The notes: a model not told the origin generated them from the letters alone. A stretch of 64,000 nt of DNA from Telluribacter sp035998675 (GCF_035998675.1 NZ_DASYHI010000020.1:806001-870000), one strand, 5' to 3'; counted from the stretch's first letter, positions 44,144 through 54,094 are shown. A program made the numbers and translations.

Positions 44144-45295
44144 ATGACTACACTTACTACTCCCGCGTCAACTGACCTGGACCTGGTCAGTACCAATACC
44201 CGACCCACCCGGCTGCAATCGCTGGATGCGCTGCGGGGCTTTGATATGCTCCTCATTGCTGGGGGAGGTACCTTCATTTCGCTGCTGCACGGCAAAACCG
44301 GGCTGGCCTGGGTCGATGCGCTGGCCGAACAGTTTGAGCATCCGGCCTGGCACGGCTTTACGTTTTACGATTTCATTTTCCCGCTGTTTCTGTTTATGGC
44401 GGGTGTTTCGCTGTCGTACAGCCTCAGCGGCGGTCTGGCGAGGGGTCTTTCAAAGAGTACCCTATACAGCAAGGTGGCCAAACGGATGCTGATTCTAATT
44501 TGTCTGGGTATTCTGTACAAAAATGCTCCCGTCGATTTTTTCAATCCTTCCAATATCCGGTTCGGCAGTGTGTTGGGCCGCATTGGACTGGCCACTTTTT
44601 TTACGACGCTGCTTTACCTGAATGTATCACTGCGGCAGCGCCTGCTGGTAGTGGGAGGCATTCTGCTGGTGTACTACGCGGCGCTGTTCCTGATACCTGT
44701 ACCCGGCTACGGCGCGGGCGATCTCAGCTTTGAGGGCAACCTCCTCGGCTGGCTCGACCGACAGATCATGCCGGGGAAGCTGCTGCAGAAAACCTACGAC
44801 GAACTGGCGCTAAGTACCCAGTTGCCCGCCTTCTGCCTGACCATACTGGGTTCGGTAGCCGGCGATTTCCTGCGGACGGGTACCCCGGCTGCCACTACCC
44901 TCAAAAAGCTGGTACTTTTCGGCATGGGTGGTGTGGTACTGGGGCTGCTCTGGAACCTGCACCTGCCCATTAACAAGCACCTCTGGTCCGGCTCGTTCAT
45001 ACTGCTGACGGGTGGCATGGCTTTTCTGTTTCTGGCCGCTTTTTATTGGATTATCGATGTACGGGGCTACACCCGCTGGGCGTTCTTTTTTAAGGTAATT
45101 GGCATGAACTCGCTGGCGATCTACCTGGCTTACCGCTTTATTGACTTTGGCAAAACTTCCCGGCTGTTATTTGAAGGATTGTATAAACACGCGGCGGAGC
45201 CCTGGCACGAAGTATTCAACGCGTTGGGCGCGCTGGCGCTGGTGTGGCTGTTTCTGTACTTTCTTTACCGGAACCGGATCTTTATCAAAGTGTAA
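44144..45295 (+). CDS. DUF5009/heparan N-acetyltransferase-like membrane acyltransferase
   Basis: 383 residues with about ten membrane helices. Family marks: RLQSLDALRGFDMLLIAGGG near the N-terminus (the LDxxRG motif), FYDFIFPLFLFMAGVSLSYS, RFGSVLGRIGLATFF, GMNSLAIYLAYRF. Homologues act as membrane acetyl or acyl transferases on glycans (HGSNAT in animals). A degenerate copy of its first 30 codons is at 42592. ATG 44144 is preferred because the MTTLTTPAS start is shared by that copy. Substrate unknown. Confidence 0.88.
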   Translation: MTTLTTPASTDLDLVSTNTRPTRLQSLDALRGFDMLLIAGGGTFISLLHGKTGLAWVDALAEQFEHPAWHGFTFYDFIFPLFLFMAGVSLSYSLSGGLARGLSKSTLYSKVAKRMLILICLGILYKNAPVDFFNPSNIRFGSVLGRIGLATFFTTLLYLNVSLRQRLLVVGGILLVYYAALFLIPVPGYGAGDLSFEGNLLGWLDRQIMPGKLLQKTYDELALSTQLPAFCLTILGSVAGDFLRTGTPAATTLKKLVLFGMGGVVLGLLWNLHLPINKHLWSGSFILLTGGMAFLFLAAFYWIIDVRGYTRWAFFFKVIGMNSLAIYLAYRFIDFGKTSRLLFEGLYKHAAEPWHEVFNALGALALVWLFLYFLYRNRIFIKV

Positions 45296-45322
45296 ATTCC
45301 TGCTTCTCCGGAAACTCGCTAC

Positions 45323-47659
45323 TTACAACTTTATTTTTGTTAAGCCTTTTTCATTGTACAGGGAATAAGCCTTGGCGGCAACCTCCCTGATTACCTGATC
45401 CAGGTTGTGTGCTACCTCATTTACTAACTCATAGAGTTCGGTCTTTTCGTCAGGGTCAGTGGTTTCCTGAATCAGGTACATGAGTCCCATAATTTCTGAC
45501 ACGGGCCGCCGGATTTCGTGGGAGTTAAGCCAGGAAATCTCCTGAAGTACCTTTACGTGTTTCTCCAGCAATACCTCCCTTTCCTTACGTTCGGTTACGT
45601 CATTCTGAATAGCGATGAAACCTTTGTGTACCCCGTTGTTGTCGTAGATGGGTGTACAGTCAATCTGCAACCAGTATTTTTGGCCCGCTTTGGTATAGTT
45701 TATAATTTCGACCGAAAAAAACCTCCGGGCGGCTAACGCCTCGGACATGAGCCGGATGGTCTGGGGGTCTGACTCGGGCCCCTGTAGGATAGCCCCCGGC
45801 TTTTTCCCTTTTACTTCTTCAAACGAATAACCCGTTACTTCCGTAAATACCGGATTAACGTAGTTGATCCGGCCTTCCTCGTCCGAAATAACAATGACGT
45901 TGTTTACTTTGGTGATAATTTCAGCCAGCCGCTTGTTTTCTTCGCTGGCCTTGATTACCTCGTCAATGTCCCGCATGGCCCCTATCATCCGTACGGGCTT
46001 ACCCGCTTCATTATAGGAAATATAGCCGTTGTCCTCTACGTGCTTGTACTTTCCATCCGCACACCTGAACCGGTACTGTTCGCACCAGTAGGTACTATTA
46101 TTCTCAATAGCGTCAAACAGGCTTTTGGTAGCCCGGTCCTTGTCTTCCGGATGTACTCTTTCCTCCCACCAGGCGAGCATTGTTTCCTGGTGCTCACTTC
46201 CGTAGCCGAATATACGGCCAATACCGCGGTTCCAGACCAGGCTGTTCGTGAGCAGGTCCAGGTCCCAGATGGCCTCGTTGGTGGCTTCGGCCACTGTTTC
46301 ATACCGGTAGAGTAATATACGCAGCTGTTCTTCCTGTACCTTTCGCTCGGTAATATCCCTTAAGTAAACCGCTATACCGTCCTGGGCAGGAATGGCCGTG
46401 ATGTAAAACCACTGCTGCCGGGTGGGCGAATACTCCTCCAAACTTCTTGCATTTTTTGTGGCCATCACCTGCAAAAACTCCTGGTACAGGCGGTGGGAGA
46501 CCGCCTCCGGAAACACCTCCCACAGGTTGACTCCCACTACCTGATCCGCTTTTACACGAAGGAGGTTTTCAAAGGATTTATTTACCCTGACTATAGTCCA
46601 GTTGTGGTCCAGCTCCATTACCCCATCGGTAATACTATCGAGGGTGCGGTTGAGGGTATTGCCTACCCGGTCCCGTTCCTGCTCCATATTTTTGATGTGG
46701 GTTACGTCCTGCACCATTCCCCTCAGTATAGGTACGCCATCCAGGTGGTCGCCTTCACCCACCTGCCGAATATGCCGGATTTGCCCCTTCCAGTTGACCC
46801 GGTAAAAAACTTCAATCATTTTGCCAGTTTTAAGTAGCTGGTAATTAGCGTTAAGTACTCTCCGAAGGTCCTCAGATACTATAGCTTCAATAAGCTGCGC
46901 GTAGGACGGAGAGCCGTTTTTTTTATCGGTAAACAGGGCCAGAATCTCTTCGCCGCCCACCAGCCGGTCCTCCTCCGGGTAGTACTCCCAACCGGCTACT
47001 TTGGCCAAATTCTGTACGTAGCTCAGTCGCTTTCTTTTTTCTACGAGTTTCTCGTTCAGGGTTTCCAGTTCCAGGGTTTTACGTTGCGCTTCCTGCCGGG
47101 CGACTATTTTTTCGGTGACGTCAAGGGCAATTACCATGGCAGCCTTTTCCCCGTCAAAATCGACCGGATAGGTATTTATGGTTACGTATATTTCCTGGCC
47201 GTCTTTTAATTTATGCTTCCAGACGCCCGCCGCGTATTGGTGGCCATCGCCCATTTTGGCAATAAAATCAAGGTAACGGTTTACTTCCTCCGGGGGGCGA
47301 ATATCGGTTGTCTGCATCGCAAGAAACTCCTCCCGGCTGTAACCATATTTTTGAATAGCGGCTTCATTGACCGTCAGAAAGCGCAGATCCGACAGGCAAT
47401 ATATCCAGGTAGGAGTTGGACTATTTTCATAAAGCGCCCGGTGCTGTTTTTCCGACCGGGCCAATTTACGGTAGCTTCTGTCAATTAAAACGTACAGCAA
47501 AACGGACGTTAGCAGCACAAATAACAATCCCTTAATCAGGTTCAGATAGAATTCCTGCTCCTGCCCCCCGGCGTAGTAACCCGCACTATCCGTTACCAAA
47601 ATCCAGGTGGTACCGGCAACAAGATAGATCAGGGAAGTTCGGAGCGGTATAGTAAGCAT
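45323..47659 (-). CDS. Multi-PAS membrane sensor with H box but no HATPase domain
   Basis: 778 residues. Two N-terminal membrane helices (SLIYLVAGTTWILVT, GLLFVLLTSVLLYVLI), then five PAS segments (openings near ALYENSPTPTWIYC, LAKVAGWEYY, LDSITDGVMELD, VAEATNEAIWDLD, VNNVIVISDEEG) with PAC ends such as VTERKEREVLLEKH. The last about 75 residues hold an H box (WLNSHEIRRPVSEIMGLMYLI) and helix but no N, D or G boxes; the chain then stops. So phosphoryl uptake would need another kinase. ATG 47659. This truncated layout recurs in Cytophagales. Confidence 0.88.
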   Translation of the reverse strand: MLTIPLRTSLIYLVAGTTWILVTDSAGYYAGGQEQEFYLNLIKGLLFVLLTSVLLYVLIDRSYRKLARSEKQHRALYENSPTPTWIYCLSDLRFLTVNEAAIQKYGYSREEFLAMQTTDIRPPEEVNRYLDFIAKMGDGHQYAAGVWKHKLKDGQEIYVTINTYPVDFDGEKAAMVIALDVTEKIVARQEAQRKTLELETLNEKLVEKRKRLSYVQNLAKVAGWEYYPEEDRLVGGEEILALFTDKKNGSPSYAQLIEAIVSEDLRRVLNANYQLLKTGKMIEVFYRVNWKGQIRHIRQVGEGDHLDGVPILRGMVQDVTHIKNMEQERDRVGNTLNRTLDSITDGVMELDHNWTIVRVNKSFENLLRVKADQVVGVNLWEVFPEAVSHRLYQEFLQVMATKNARSLEEYSPTRQQWFYITAIPAQDGIAVYLRDITERKVQEEQLRILLYRYETVAEATNEAIWDLDLLTNSLVWNRGIGRIFGYGSEHQETMLAWWEERVHPEDKDRATKSLFDAIENNSTYWCEQYRFRCADGKYKHVEDNGYISYNEAGKPVRMIGAMRDIDEVIKASEENKRLAEIITKVNNVIVISDEEGRINYVNPVFTEVTGYSFEEVKGKKPGAILQGPESDPQTIRLMSEALAARRFFSVEIINYTKAGQKYWLQIDCTPIYDNNGVHKGFIAIQNDVTERKEREVLLEKHVKVLQEISWLNSHEIRRPVSEIMGLMYLIQETTDPDEKTELYELVNEVAHNLDQVIREVAAKAYSLYNEKGLTKIKL

Positions 47660-47688
47660 TGTTAGGATAAATAATCGAGCTGGGTTAT

Positions 47689-47714
47689 CCGGGTGGTTAG
47701 ATCAAACTACCCGG
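47689..47714. promoter_or_regulatory. Inverted repeat upstream of the multi-PAS gene
   Basis: CCGGGTGGTT-AGATCA-AACTACCCGG, one mismatch, about 30 bp before the multi-PAS start. Possible operator. The 290-bp intergenic region to csbD is otherwise AT-rich. Confidence 0.35.
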
Positions 47715-47948
47715 TAGTATTACTTACTGCTTTATTGCGAATGGAAATAGGACTGTTATTTACTCAAAAAATACCATAAAATGAGAAGATTTACCCATAT
47801 ACGAGTAAAAATTTATACAAAATCTACTGAATTACTCTCATTTATCGGCGGGTACGGTTTATTTACCTTAGTAAGCATTTAAAAATTAGTCTGGTAAAAA
47901 TTACCACATGACTATTTTTATTGATCATCAACATTAAACCTTACAATC

Positions 47949-48131
47949 ATGAATAAGCAAACAGCCGAAGGTAACTGGAACGAAATGAAAGGTAAGATTA
48001 AGCAGAAGTACGGTCAGCTGACCGACGACGATCTGACTTATGCCGAAGGTAAAGAAGATGAAATGTGGGGAAAAGTTCAGCAGAAAGTTGGTAAGACCAA
48101 AGAAGAAATCCAGAGAGAATTTAACAATTAA
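47949..48131 (+). CDS. CsbD-family stress protein
   Basis: 60 residues, highly charged and helical. CsbD motif NWNEMKGKIKQKYGQLTDDDL then EGKEDEMWGKVQQKVGKTKEE, as in E. coli YjbJ and B. subtilis CsbD. Cytoplasmic general-stress protein of unknown mechanism, abundant in many species. Complete, with its own terminator just after. ATG 47949. Confidence 0.93.
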   Translation: MNKQTAEGNWNEMKGKIKQKYGQLTDDDLTYAEGKEDEMWGKVQQKVGKTKEEIQREFNN

Positions 48132-48158
48132 TTCTGAATGGATTCCTACTATATTTTG

Positions 48159-48188
48159 CCCCGGAGCAATTAGCTCCGGGGATTTTTT
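48159..48188 (+). terminator. Terminator after csbD
   Basis: CCCCGGAGC-AATTA-GCTCCGGGG, perfect 9-bp stem, then ATTTTTT. Confidence 0.92.
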
Positions 48189-48290
48189 GTGTCACGATAT
48201 TCCCGCAACCGGTTTTTAATTATTATTCCGTAAAGTGGGTAAACTACCCCTCCGGCCGGTTTTTGATAAAAAGGCCCCAATTGTATTTTT

Positions 48291-50351
48291 ATGATAAAAT
48301 CCCTTTTCCTACTATTCCCTTTACTGCTGGTACGTATGGTTCCCGGTATGTCCGCTGGTACCGCTGCCCCTGACCGAGGAGTACTGCCCGACCGGTCGCC
48401 TAGTACCTATACCGGCGCTGACCGCTCTGCTTCCCCGGTTGATACTACTTCCAACTGTGACCTGGTAATCCGTGCGTATGAACAAAAGGGGCGGGCGGTG
48501 GAACTGGATATTTTTGCCTCCCAGGCCGGCCTCACCCCTTTCAACGTAGTACTCAGCCAGGGCCGGCAGACCTGGCAATGGGATAGTATACACCACCAGT
48601 CCCACCGGCGGTTCCGGATCGAGGGCGTGGCGGCGGTGGGTACGGCTACTATTCGCATTTCCTCCATGGGCAAGCCGGGCTGCTTCGCTACGGCCCCCCT
48701 CCACCTGACCGATTCCAATTCTGCGCTCTGCGGGCTGAGCGTCAGGGGTTACCAACAGACCGGAAGTACCCTTCGGCTGGAACTAAACGCGGCTGCCCCG
48801 GCCCCGCAAACGCTGGATGTCGTAATGAAGCAGGGAGCAAAGGAATGGACATGGCAAAAGAACCTCACGAATGGTACGCTGACACTACCCAACCTGCCCA
48901 CCAAAGGACACGTAGCCCTGGCTATACAGCCCCGGGGCCAGCCTGGTTGTCAGGTACAGGAGTCGGTTACCCTGCGGCCGCACAGCCGGAACGACAAAAT
49001 CAAAACCGTGGGGTTGACCAATCAGACCGGCCGTATACTGATGATGAATGGTACCGGCTGGGGTTTCGACTGGCAGGATTCCACCGGCATAGCCGAGCCC
49101 TGGCGTCGGCGCATGGCGGCCTTCAACAGTCTTTCCCATAACGGAGAAACGTTTCAGGCGATTGATGCTTTCCGGATGCTGGTACGCTGGTACGAGTACG
49201 AACCCCGCGAAGGACAGTACCGCGACCAGGCGCTGCTCGCCGCCCTGCGCTGGTGTAAAGCCAATAACTTGAAATTCGCGGTTTGTTTCTGGCCCCTGCG
49301 CCTGCAGAACGACGGCCTGCTGCCCGACACCGACTGGACCCGGGGTATGCTGGGTACTCCCTTTTCGTTTGAAGGAAACCAGTACCAGCCCGCTCTGTAC
49401 TCCCGGGCGGGCCGAGAAAAGCTGGCCCGTACCCTCCGGCACATGGCTCAGGTACTGGCTCCCTACGCCGATGACCTGGTGTACGTAAGCATGGCCTACG
49501 GCGATACTGAAGAATATTTCTCGCCGGGTATAGTCCGGTATGACCCCTGGGGCTGGACGGAGATTACGGGTTATTCGGCGGCCAACCGGGCCGCCTGGCG
49601 GGAGTACTGCCGCACCCGGGGCCTGGGCGAGGTGGAGCCTCCGGTACCCGACCCCAACCAAATGCCCGGGAGTACCGGTCAGTTGTGGGCCAACACGGCC
49701 CTGGGGCAGCACTGGTACCAGTTCATGACCCTGGGGTTGCGGGAGTTCTGGACTAATTTCCAGGATGCCATCCGGGAGGGCTCAGGCAACCGTATCAAAG
49801 TAGCGGGCTTTTACGCCGACGTCGCGGGTGCGCAGTCGGCCTGGTACCTGACCTATAACCTGAAGTATATTTTTGAGGGGAGTGACATTATCTATTCGAC
49901 CGATGGCGGCAATGTACCCGAACTTTTCAAAAAGCTGATGGCTACCGATTTTAACCGGGGTACTTTTCCGCAGGCGCAGGCGGCCATTGAGTTTGACCCC
50001 CACGACCTGAGCCACAACAACAGCGATGCGCCCGGCACTCCGCTCAACCCTGCCACCCTCCGCGACTACGGTGGGAGCTTTTTCCGGCGCGGCGGGTCCA
50101 TCCTACATTTTGCCATGACGTTCTCGGACGGAGACGCCGGCCGTAACCAGATCGAAGACCTGGCTCCCGCGCTTTACTACCTGCGTACCCGCATGATTGA
50201 GCAAGCCCCACGGCCCCTGCCTACCCGTACGATAACCATTCCGCTGGTGAGGCCGGAAGGCGACCAGCTCACTGAAATATGGCAGCAGGCCGGTGGTAGT
50301 CTGGGCCAGCAGGTCAGGATCATTCAGGACGATTCGGCTTTCTGGCGGTGA
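48291..50351 (+). CDS. Secreted beta-galactosidase-like TIM-barrel protein with duplicated N-terminal domain
   Basis: 686 residues with a signal peptide (MIKSLFLLFPLLLVRMVPG). Residues about 55-140 and 145-230 are two copies of a beta domain, each starting with Cys and ending with a PGC motif (CDLVIRAYEQKG ... KPGC; CGLSVRGYQQTG ... QPGC). The remaining part reads as a glycoside-hydrolase clan A barrel: FRMLVRWYEYEPREGQYRDQ, RWCKANNLKFAVCFWPLRLQ, DDLVYVSMAYGDTEEYFSPG and EGSDIIYSTDGGN. GH42/beta-galactosidase-type enzymes look closest. Catalytic acids not assigned. Probably extracellular or periplasmic. Confidence 0.7.
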   Translation: MIKSLFLLFPLLLVRMVPGMSAGTAAPDRGVLPDRSPSTYTGADRSASPVDTTSNCDLVIRAYEQKGRAVELDIFASQAGLTPFNVVLSQGRQTWQWDSIHHQSHRRFRIEGVAAVGTATIRISSMGKPGCFATAPLHLTDSNSALCGLSVRGYQQTGSTLRLELNAAAPAPQTLDVVMKQGAKEWTWQKNLTNGTLTLPNLPTKGHVALAIQPRGQPGCQVQESVTLRPHSRNDKIKTVGLTNQTGRILMMNGTGWGFDWQDSTGIAEPWRRRMAAFNSLSHNGETFQAIDAFRMLVRWYEYEPREGQYRDQALLAALRWCKANNLKFAVCFWPLRLQNDGLLPDTDWTRGMLGTPFSFEGNQYQPALYSRAGREKLARTLRHMAQVLAPYADDLVYVSMAYGDTEEYFSPGIVRYDPWGWTEITGYSAANRAAWREYCRTRGLGEVEPPVPDPNQMPGSTGQLWANTALGQHWYQFMTLGLREFWTNFQDAIREGSGNRIKVAGFYADVAGAQSAWYLTYNLKYIFEGSDIIYSTDGGNVPELFKKLMATDFNRGTFPQAQAAIEFDPHDLSHNNSDAPGTPLNPATLRDYGGSFFRRGGSILHFAMTFSDGDAGRNQIEDLAPALYYLRTRMIEQAPRPLPTRTITIPLVRPEGDQLTEIWQQAGGSLGQQVRIIQDDSAFWR

Positions 50352-50473
50352 AGTAAGTTAGTATGTTTTTACTAGTCCGATTTAGTATATTGCAGAACCT
50401 TTTCCTATCCCATCCTACTGTAAGCTGTTGGCATTTTTTAAGGTAATAGTGTAAACTTCCGGACTCCTAATTC

Positions 50474-53089
50474 ATGAATGATTTAGTATTAGATTTTTTT
50501 GATAATGCTACCGACGCGCTGCTCATCTGCCAACGGCAAAAAGACTCCAAAACCAGTACGTACGAAGTAAAAGCTATTAACCAACGGGCAAAATCAATAC
50601 TGGCGTGGACGGGGACTATGCCCCCCTCCATTTCCCTGGAACAAATCATTCCTTCTCAGGTACTGCTTCACTCCCTCGATGCAGCCTATACCTCCGGTAC
50701 CCGCCAAGCCGGCACTACCGAACTACTGACCCTACCGGATGCAAAAACTCCCTTTGCATTTGAGGTAAAAAGCCTGAATAATTCGCTGCTGATTCAACTT
50801 AAAAAACAGGCGGGTGAAGTACTTGTCGCGCAGGCCCTCGGCGAACACCTGCTCTCCACCAGCCTTACCTGCGTGGTCGTATTTGAGGCGGTCAGGGATG
50901 AACAGGGTCAGGTAGAAGACCTCCGGTTGGTATTCCAGAATCAGGCCGCGCGTGACAATCCCTTTCTGGGCCTGAGCGCGGAGCTCGGGCAGCTTATGTC
51001 GGAGTGGTACCCCCAAACCCGGGAGTTGGGGCAGTTCAACAAGTACCTTGAGGTGATTGAAACCGGTACTCCTTTTGTGTCCGAAAAGTACTATCCCGAC
51101 AAGGACCAGACTTTCCAGACTGCCGTTAGCCGCTACGGTGACGGCGTTGTGATCAGCTACTATAACCTTACCGAAAAATTACTGGCCGAACGCAAAGCCC
51201 AGCAGCAGGTGCACTTCCAGCAGCAGATTATTGATAGCAGCCAGGATGCCATTATTCTGTGGGACCCGGTGTATGATACCAGTGGTGAAATTGTTGACCT
51301 CAAGGCCGCCATGTTTAATCAGGCGGCGCTCTACGGGGGCATGTTTTCGGAAGACAACTACCGACAGCTCACCCTCATCCAAATCTCCCCCGGTGCTATT
51401 GAGTACATGGAGCGATATGCCGGTGTCCTCAAAACTGGAAAGCCCGTACGACTAGAAAGATACAACCGACGGGGCAACCAGGAGTTGTGGATGGAAATCT
51501 CCGCCTCTAGGCTCGGGGACCGGTTAATGACGATTATAATGGATATAACCGAATTCAAAAAGGCTACCATCGAACTCCAGGCGCAGTATGAGCTTCTGGA
51601 CGGTATCCTTAACAGTTCCGACAACTACATACTGGTGTCGGAGGCTATTCGGGATGAAAATAACGCTATCATAGATTTCCGGTTTACCAAGGCCAATCAA
51701 ATAACCATTGAGGCTTTCCAACAAATATTTGGCTTTAACGCGGTAGGCTATTCTGTCAAGGAACTGGTGGGTGACAGGCCTGACCTGCTGAAAGATGCGC
51801 TGGCGGTTATGGAAACGGGTAAGTCCCATATTGTCGAAAACTGGAAAGATCCCATTTCGGGCAAATGGCTGAAGGCATCCATGCACAAGCTCAACAACGG
51901 TATAGTAGCTACCTACGTTGATGTTACCAGGATCCAGGAAGCGCTGGTGGAAGCCCGGCACCAGACCGGACTGGTACAAGGCGTCCTGGACAGCTCTATC
52001 AACGGCGTCTATGCCATGGAAATCCTGCGGGATGAACACGGAAAAATTGTCGATTTCAAGATTCTGATGACCAACCAGGCCGGGGTACTTATTTCAAATC
52101 TTCCTTACGAAAAAATAATCAACAACACCTATCTGACCTTGTTTCCTATTGTTCAGGAAGTTGGATTTTTTGAGCGTTACGTCGAAGCCATCGAAACCGG
52201 ACGCCCCTTCCGGACCGAAGTCAGCTTTCCCTCCCCCGATCGGCAAACGATTTTCTGGTTCGATTTGTCCATGACCCAGACCGCCAACGGCCTCGTTATC
52301 CTGACCTTCATGGACATTACCCAGCAGGTACTTCTGCGACAAAAGCAGGAAACGCTACTCGAAGCGCTTCGGTTATCGAACCGGAATCTCGAGCAGTTTG
52401 CCTACGTTGCCTCGCACGACCTTCAGGAGCCTACCCGCAAGATTAAATCCTTCGGGGATCTGCTGCTGAAACAGTACGGCTCGGTACTTCCGCCCGCCGG
52501 AGCCGACCTCGTAACCCGGATGCAGTCGGCCAGTAACCGGATGCAGGAACTCATTGCCGGCCTGCTGACGTACTCCCGGTTCTCCAACCAGAAAGAGCAA
52601 CCGGAGGTGGTTTCCCTGACCCCCATTGTACAGGCGGTACTTGGTGACCTTGACCTGGTGATCCGGGATAAAAAAGCCGAAGTCTTGGTAGGACAACTTC
52701 CTTCGGTACTTGGCAATCCCACGCAGCTGCATCAGCTCTTCCAGAACCTGATTACCAATGCCCTGAAATTTTCCAATGAGCCTACCCCTCCGCTCGTAAC
52801 CATTGAGGCGGGTCCGGCCACCGGGCCGGAAATCCGCGAAGCCAGTGTTGCACCGGAAAAGCAGTGGCTGGCCATCCGGATTACGGACAATGGTATCGGC
52901 ATCGAGGAAGCCAATCGTCACCGGATATTCGACCTGTTTGTCCGCCTGCACGGCCGCAGCCACTACTCGGGCCATGGCCTGGGGCTGGCCATTTGCAAAA
53001 AGGTAGTCGAACTGCACGGCGGCGGCATTACGGTTTTCAGCGCTCCCGAACAGGGTACTACCTTCGTGGTGGTACTTCCGGTTCTGTAG
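50474..53089 (+). CDS. Soluble multi-PAS sensor histidine kinase
   Basis: 871 residues, no signal peptide or clear membrane helix. Four to five PAS segments (DFFDNATDALLIC, EHLLSTSLTCVVVFEAVRDE, IIDSSQDAIILWDP, ILNSSDNYILVSEAIRDE, VLDSSINGVYAMEILRDE). HisKA H box FAYVASHDLQEPTRKI near residue 645; HATPase N box NLITNALKFS, D box DNGIGIEEANRHRIFDLF, G box YSGHGLGLAICKKV (T to H change in GTGxG). Followed 311 bp later by a CheY-like gene, a plausible but unproven partner. ATG 50474. Confidence 0.92.
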   Translation: MNDLVLDFFDNATDALLICQRQKDSKTSTYEVKAINQRAKSILAWTGTMPPSISLEQIIPSQVLLHSLDAAYTSGTRQAGTTELLTLPDAKTPFAFEVKSLNNSLLIQLKKQAGEVLVAQALGEHLLSTSLTCVVVFEAVRDEQGQVEDLRLVFQNQAARDNPFLGLSAELGQLMSEWYPQTRELGQFNKYLEVIETGTPFVSEKYYPDKDQTFQTAVSRYGDGVVISYYNLTEKLLAERKAQQQVHFQQQIIDSSQDAIILWDPVYDTSGEIVDLKAAMFNQAALYGGMFSEDNYRQLTLIQISPGAIEYMERYAGVLKTGKPVRLERYNRRGNQELWMEISASRLGDRLMTIIMDITEFKKATIELQAQYELLDGILNSSDNYILVSEAIRDENNAIIDFRFTKANQITIEAFQQIFGFNAVGYSVKELVGDRPDLLKDALAVMETGKSHIVENWKDPISGKWLKASMHKLNNGIVATYVDVTRIQEALVEARHQTGLVQGVLDSSINGVYAMEILRDEHGKIVDFKILMTNQAGVLISNLPYEKIINNTYLTLFPIVQEVGFFERYVEAIETGRPFRTEVSFPSPDRQTIFWFDLSMTQTANGLVILTFMDITQQVLLRQKQETLLEALRLSNRNLEQFAYVASHDLQEPTRKIKSFGDLLLKQYGSVLPPAGADLVTRMQSASNRMQELIAGLLTYSRFSNQKEQPEVVSLTPIVQAVLGDLDLVIRDKKAEVLVGQLPSVLGNPTQLHQLFQNLITNALKFSNEPTPPLVTIEAGPATGPEIREASVAPEKQWLAIRITDNGIGIEEANRHRIFDLFVRLHGRSHYSGHGLGLAICKKVVELHGGGITVFSAPEQGTTFVVVLPVL

Positions 53090-53321
53090 TACTTCGGGGC
53101 CTTCCATAAGCTTCCTGTTTTTGAGTAGTACCGGGGTACCTGGGCTTAGCTGCCTGGTTAGGAAAAGTTTTTTTCGACCTTTTGATCCTCCGGACCATCT
53201 TTCTCGTAGATACCTTCGGCTCCTGCGGCAATCAGGTCCGGAAATGGCCCAATAGTAGTCAATAAAAATTTAACTATCTGACAGCAAGCTACTTATTTTT
53301 TACCTTTGGCTATGTCAGCTA

Positions 53322-53351
53322 TTGCAGATGTGAAAAATTAGGTTATATTTG
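53322..53351 (+). promoter_or_regulatory. Promoter of the CheY-like gene
   Basis: TTG at 53322-53324, 19-nt spacer, exact -7 box TATATTTG at 53344-53351; predicted start near 53358, 43 nt before ATG. A second exact box TACCTTTG is at 53301-53308 without a good TTG. The rest of the 311-bp gap from 53090 shows no gene. Confidence 0.7.
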
Positions 53352-53400
53352 TCTTAACAATCCCTCCCCACCTTCTCTAACCCATAAAACTCCTATCCAC

Positions 53401-53817
53401 ATGAGCGCTACCTGTTTACTTATCGACGATGACCAGGACGAGCATTTTCTTTTTGCTTCGGCCCTGCGCGAAATAGATCCCGCGCTTGCCTGTATCAGTG
53501 AGGAAAGCGCCCTGGAAGCGGTAAATAAGCTAAAGACCAACCTGGACTTTACGCCCGAATTTATTTTTCTGGATCTGAATATGCCCGGCCTTGACGGCAA
53601 GTGGTGCCTGGCTAACCTCAAGAAAATCGAAAGGCTCCGGGAAGTACCCATTATTATTTATTCTACCTCAAGAAATAAGGAGGATGTGTGCGAAGCCAAA
53701 AACCTGGGCTCGGCGGGCTACGTAGTAAAACCCGGTGCCTACCAGGAACTCAAAATGACCCTGAAAAACGTCCTCGGCAACCTGACCCGGCACGATAGCT
53801 ACTTTTTTTACCAGTAG
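53401..53817 (+). CDS. Single-domain response regulator (CheY-like)
   Basis: 138 residues, receiver domain only. Acidic pair IDDDQDEHFLF, phospho-acceptor Asp in FIFLDLNMPGLDG, Thr/Ser in IYSTSRNKED, conserved Lys in GYVVKPGAYQE. The REC type with LDLNMPGxDG and late KP matches the Bacteroidota rcp1-like regulators that pair with PAS/phytochrome kinases. No output domain, so it may pass phosphate or bind a partner. Own promoter; follows the PAS kinase. Confidence 0.93.
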   Translation: MSATCLLIDDDQDEHFLFASALREIDPALACISEESALEAVNKLKTNLDFTPEFIFLDLNMPGLDGKWCLANLKKIERLREVPIIIYSTSRNKEDVCEAKNLGSAGYVVKPGAYQELKMTLKNVLGNLTRHDSYFFYQ

Positions 53818-53839
53818 GTAGTTTTTACAAGTACTAATT

Positions 53840-54094
53840 ATGATTTCTAAAACCACAAAATGGAATAAAGTAGAAGAATCAATGCCCGAGGATGGTTCAC
53901 TGGTACTTGTATATTCAGAAACACAACAGGAAGATGAGTCCGAGCTGGACTTTGCCTTTGCTACCTACTACGCCGACTGGGACGGAAACGGTACCGAAGC
54001 GTTTGTAGATTATAAAACCGAGGAAGAAATAGATTTTGAGCCGGAACTTTGGGCAGACGCTGAATTTTTGCCTGTTAAAGGCGAGGATTATTGA
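53840..54094 (+). CDS. DUF551-like small acidic protein
   Basis: 84 residues, very acidic. KWNKVEESMPEDGSLVLVYSE opens like DUF551 (W..V...MPEDG..VLVY), and the end (FEPELWADAEFLPV) fits the W-x-P ending of the family loosely. DUF551 genes are common in phage and mobile DNA but also chromosomal. Function unknown. It follows the regulator by 22 bp and precedes a terminator, so it may share the same transcript. Confidence 0.75.
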   Translation: MISKTTKWNKVEESMPEDGSLVLVYSETQQEDESELDFAFATYYADWDGNGTEAFVDYKTEEEIDFEPELWADAEFLPVKGEDY

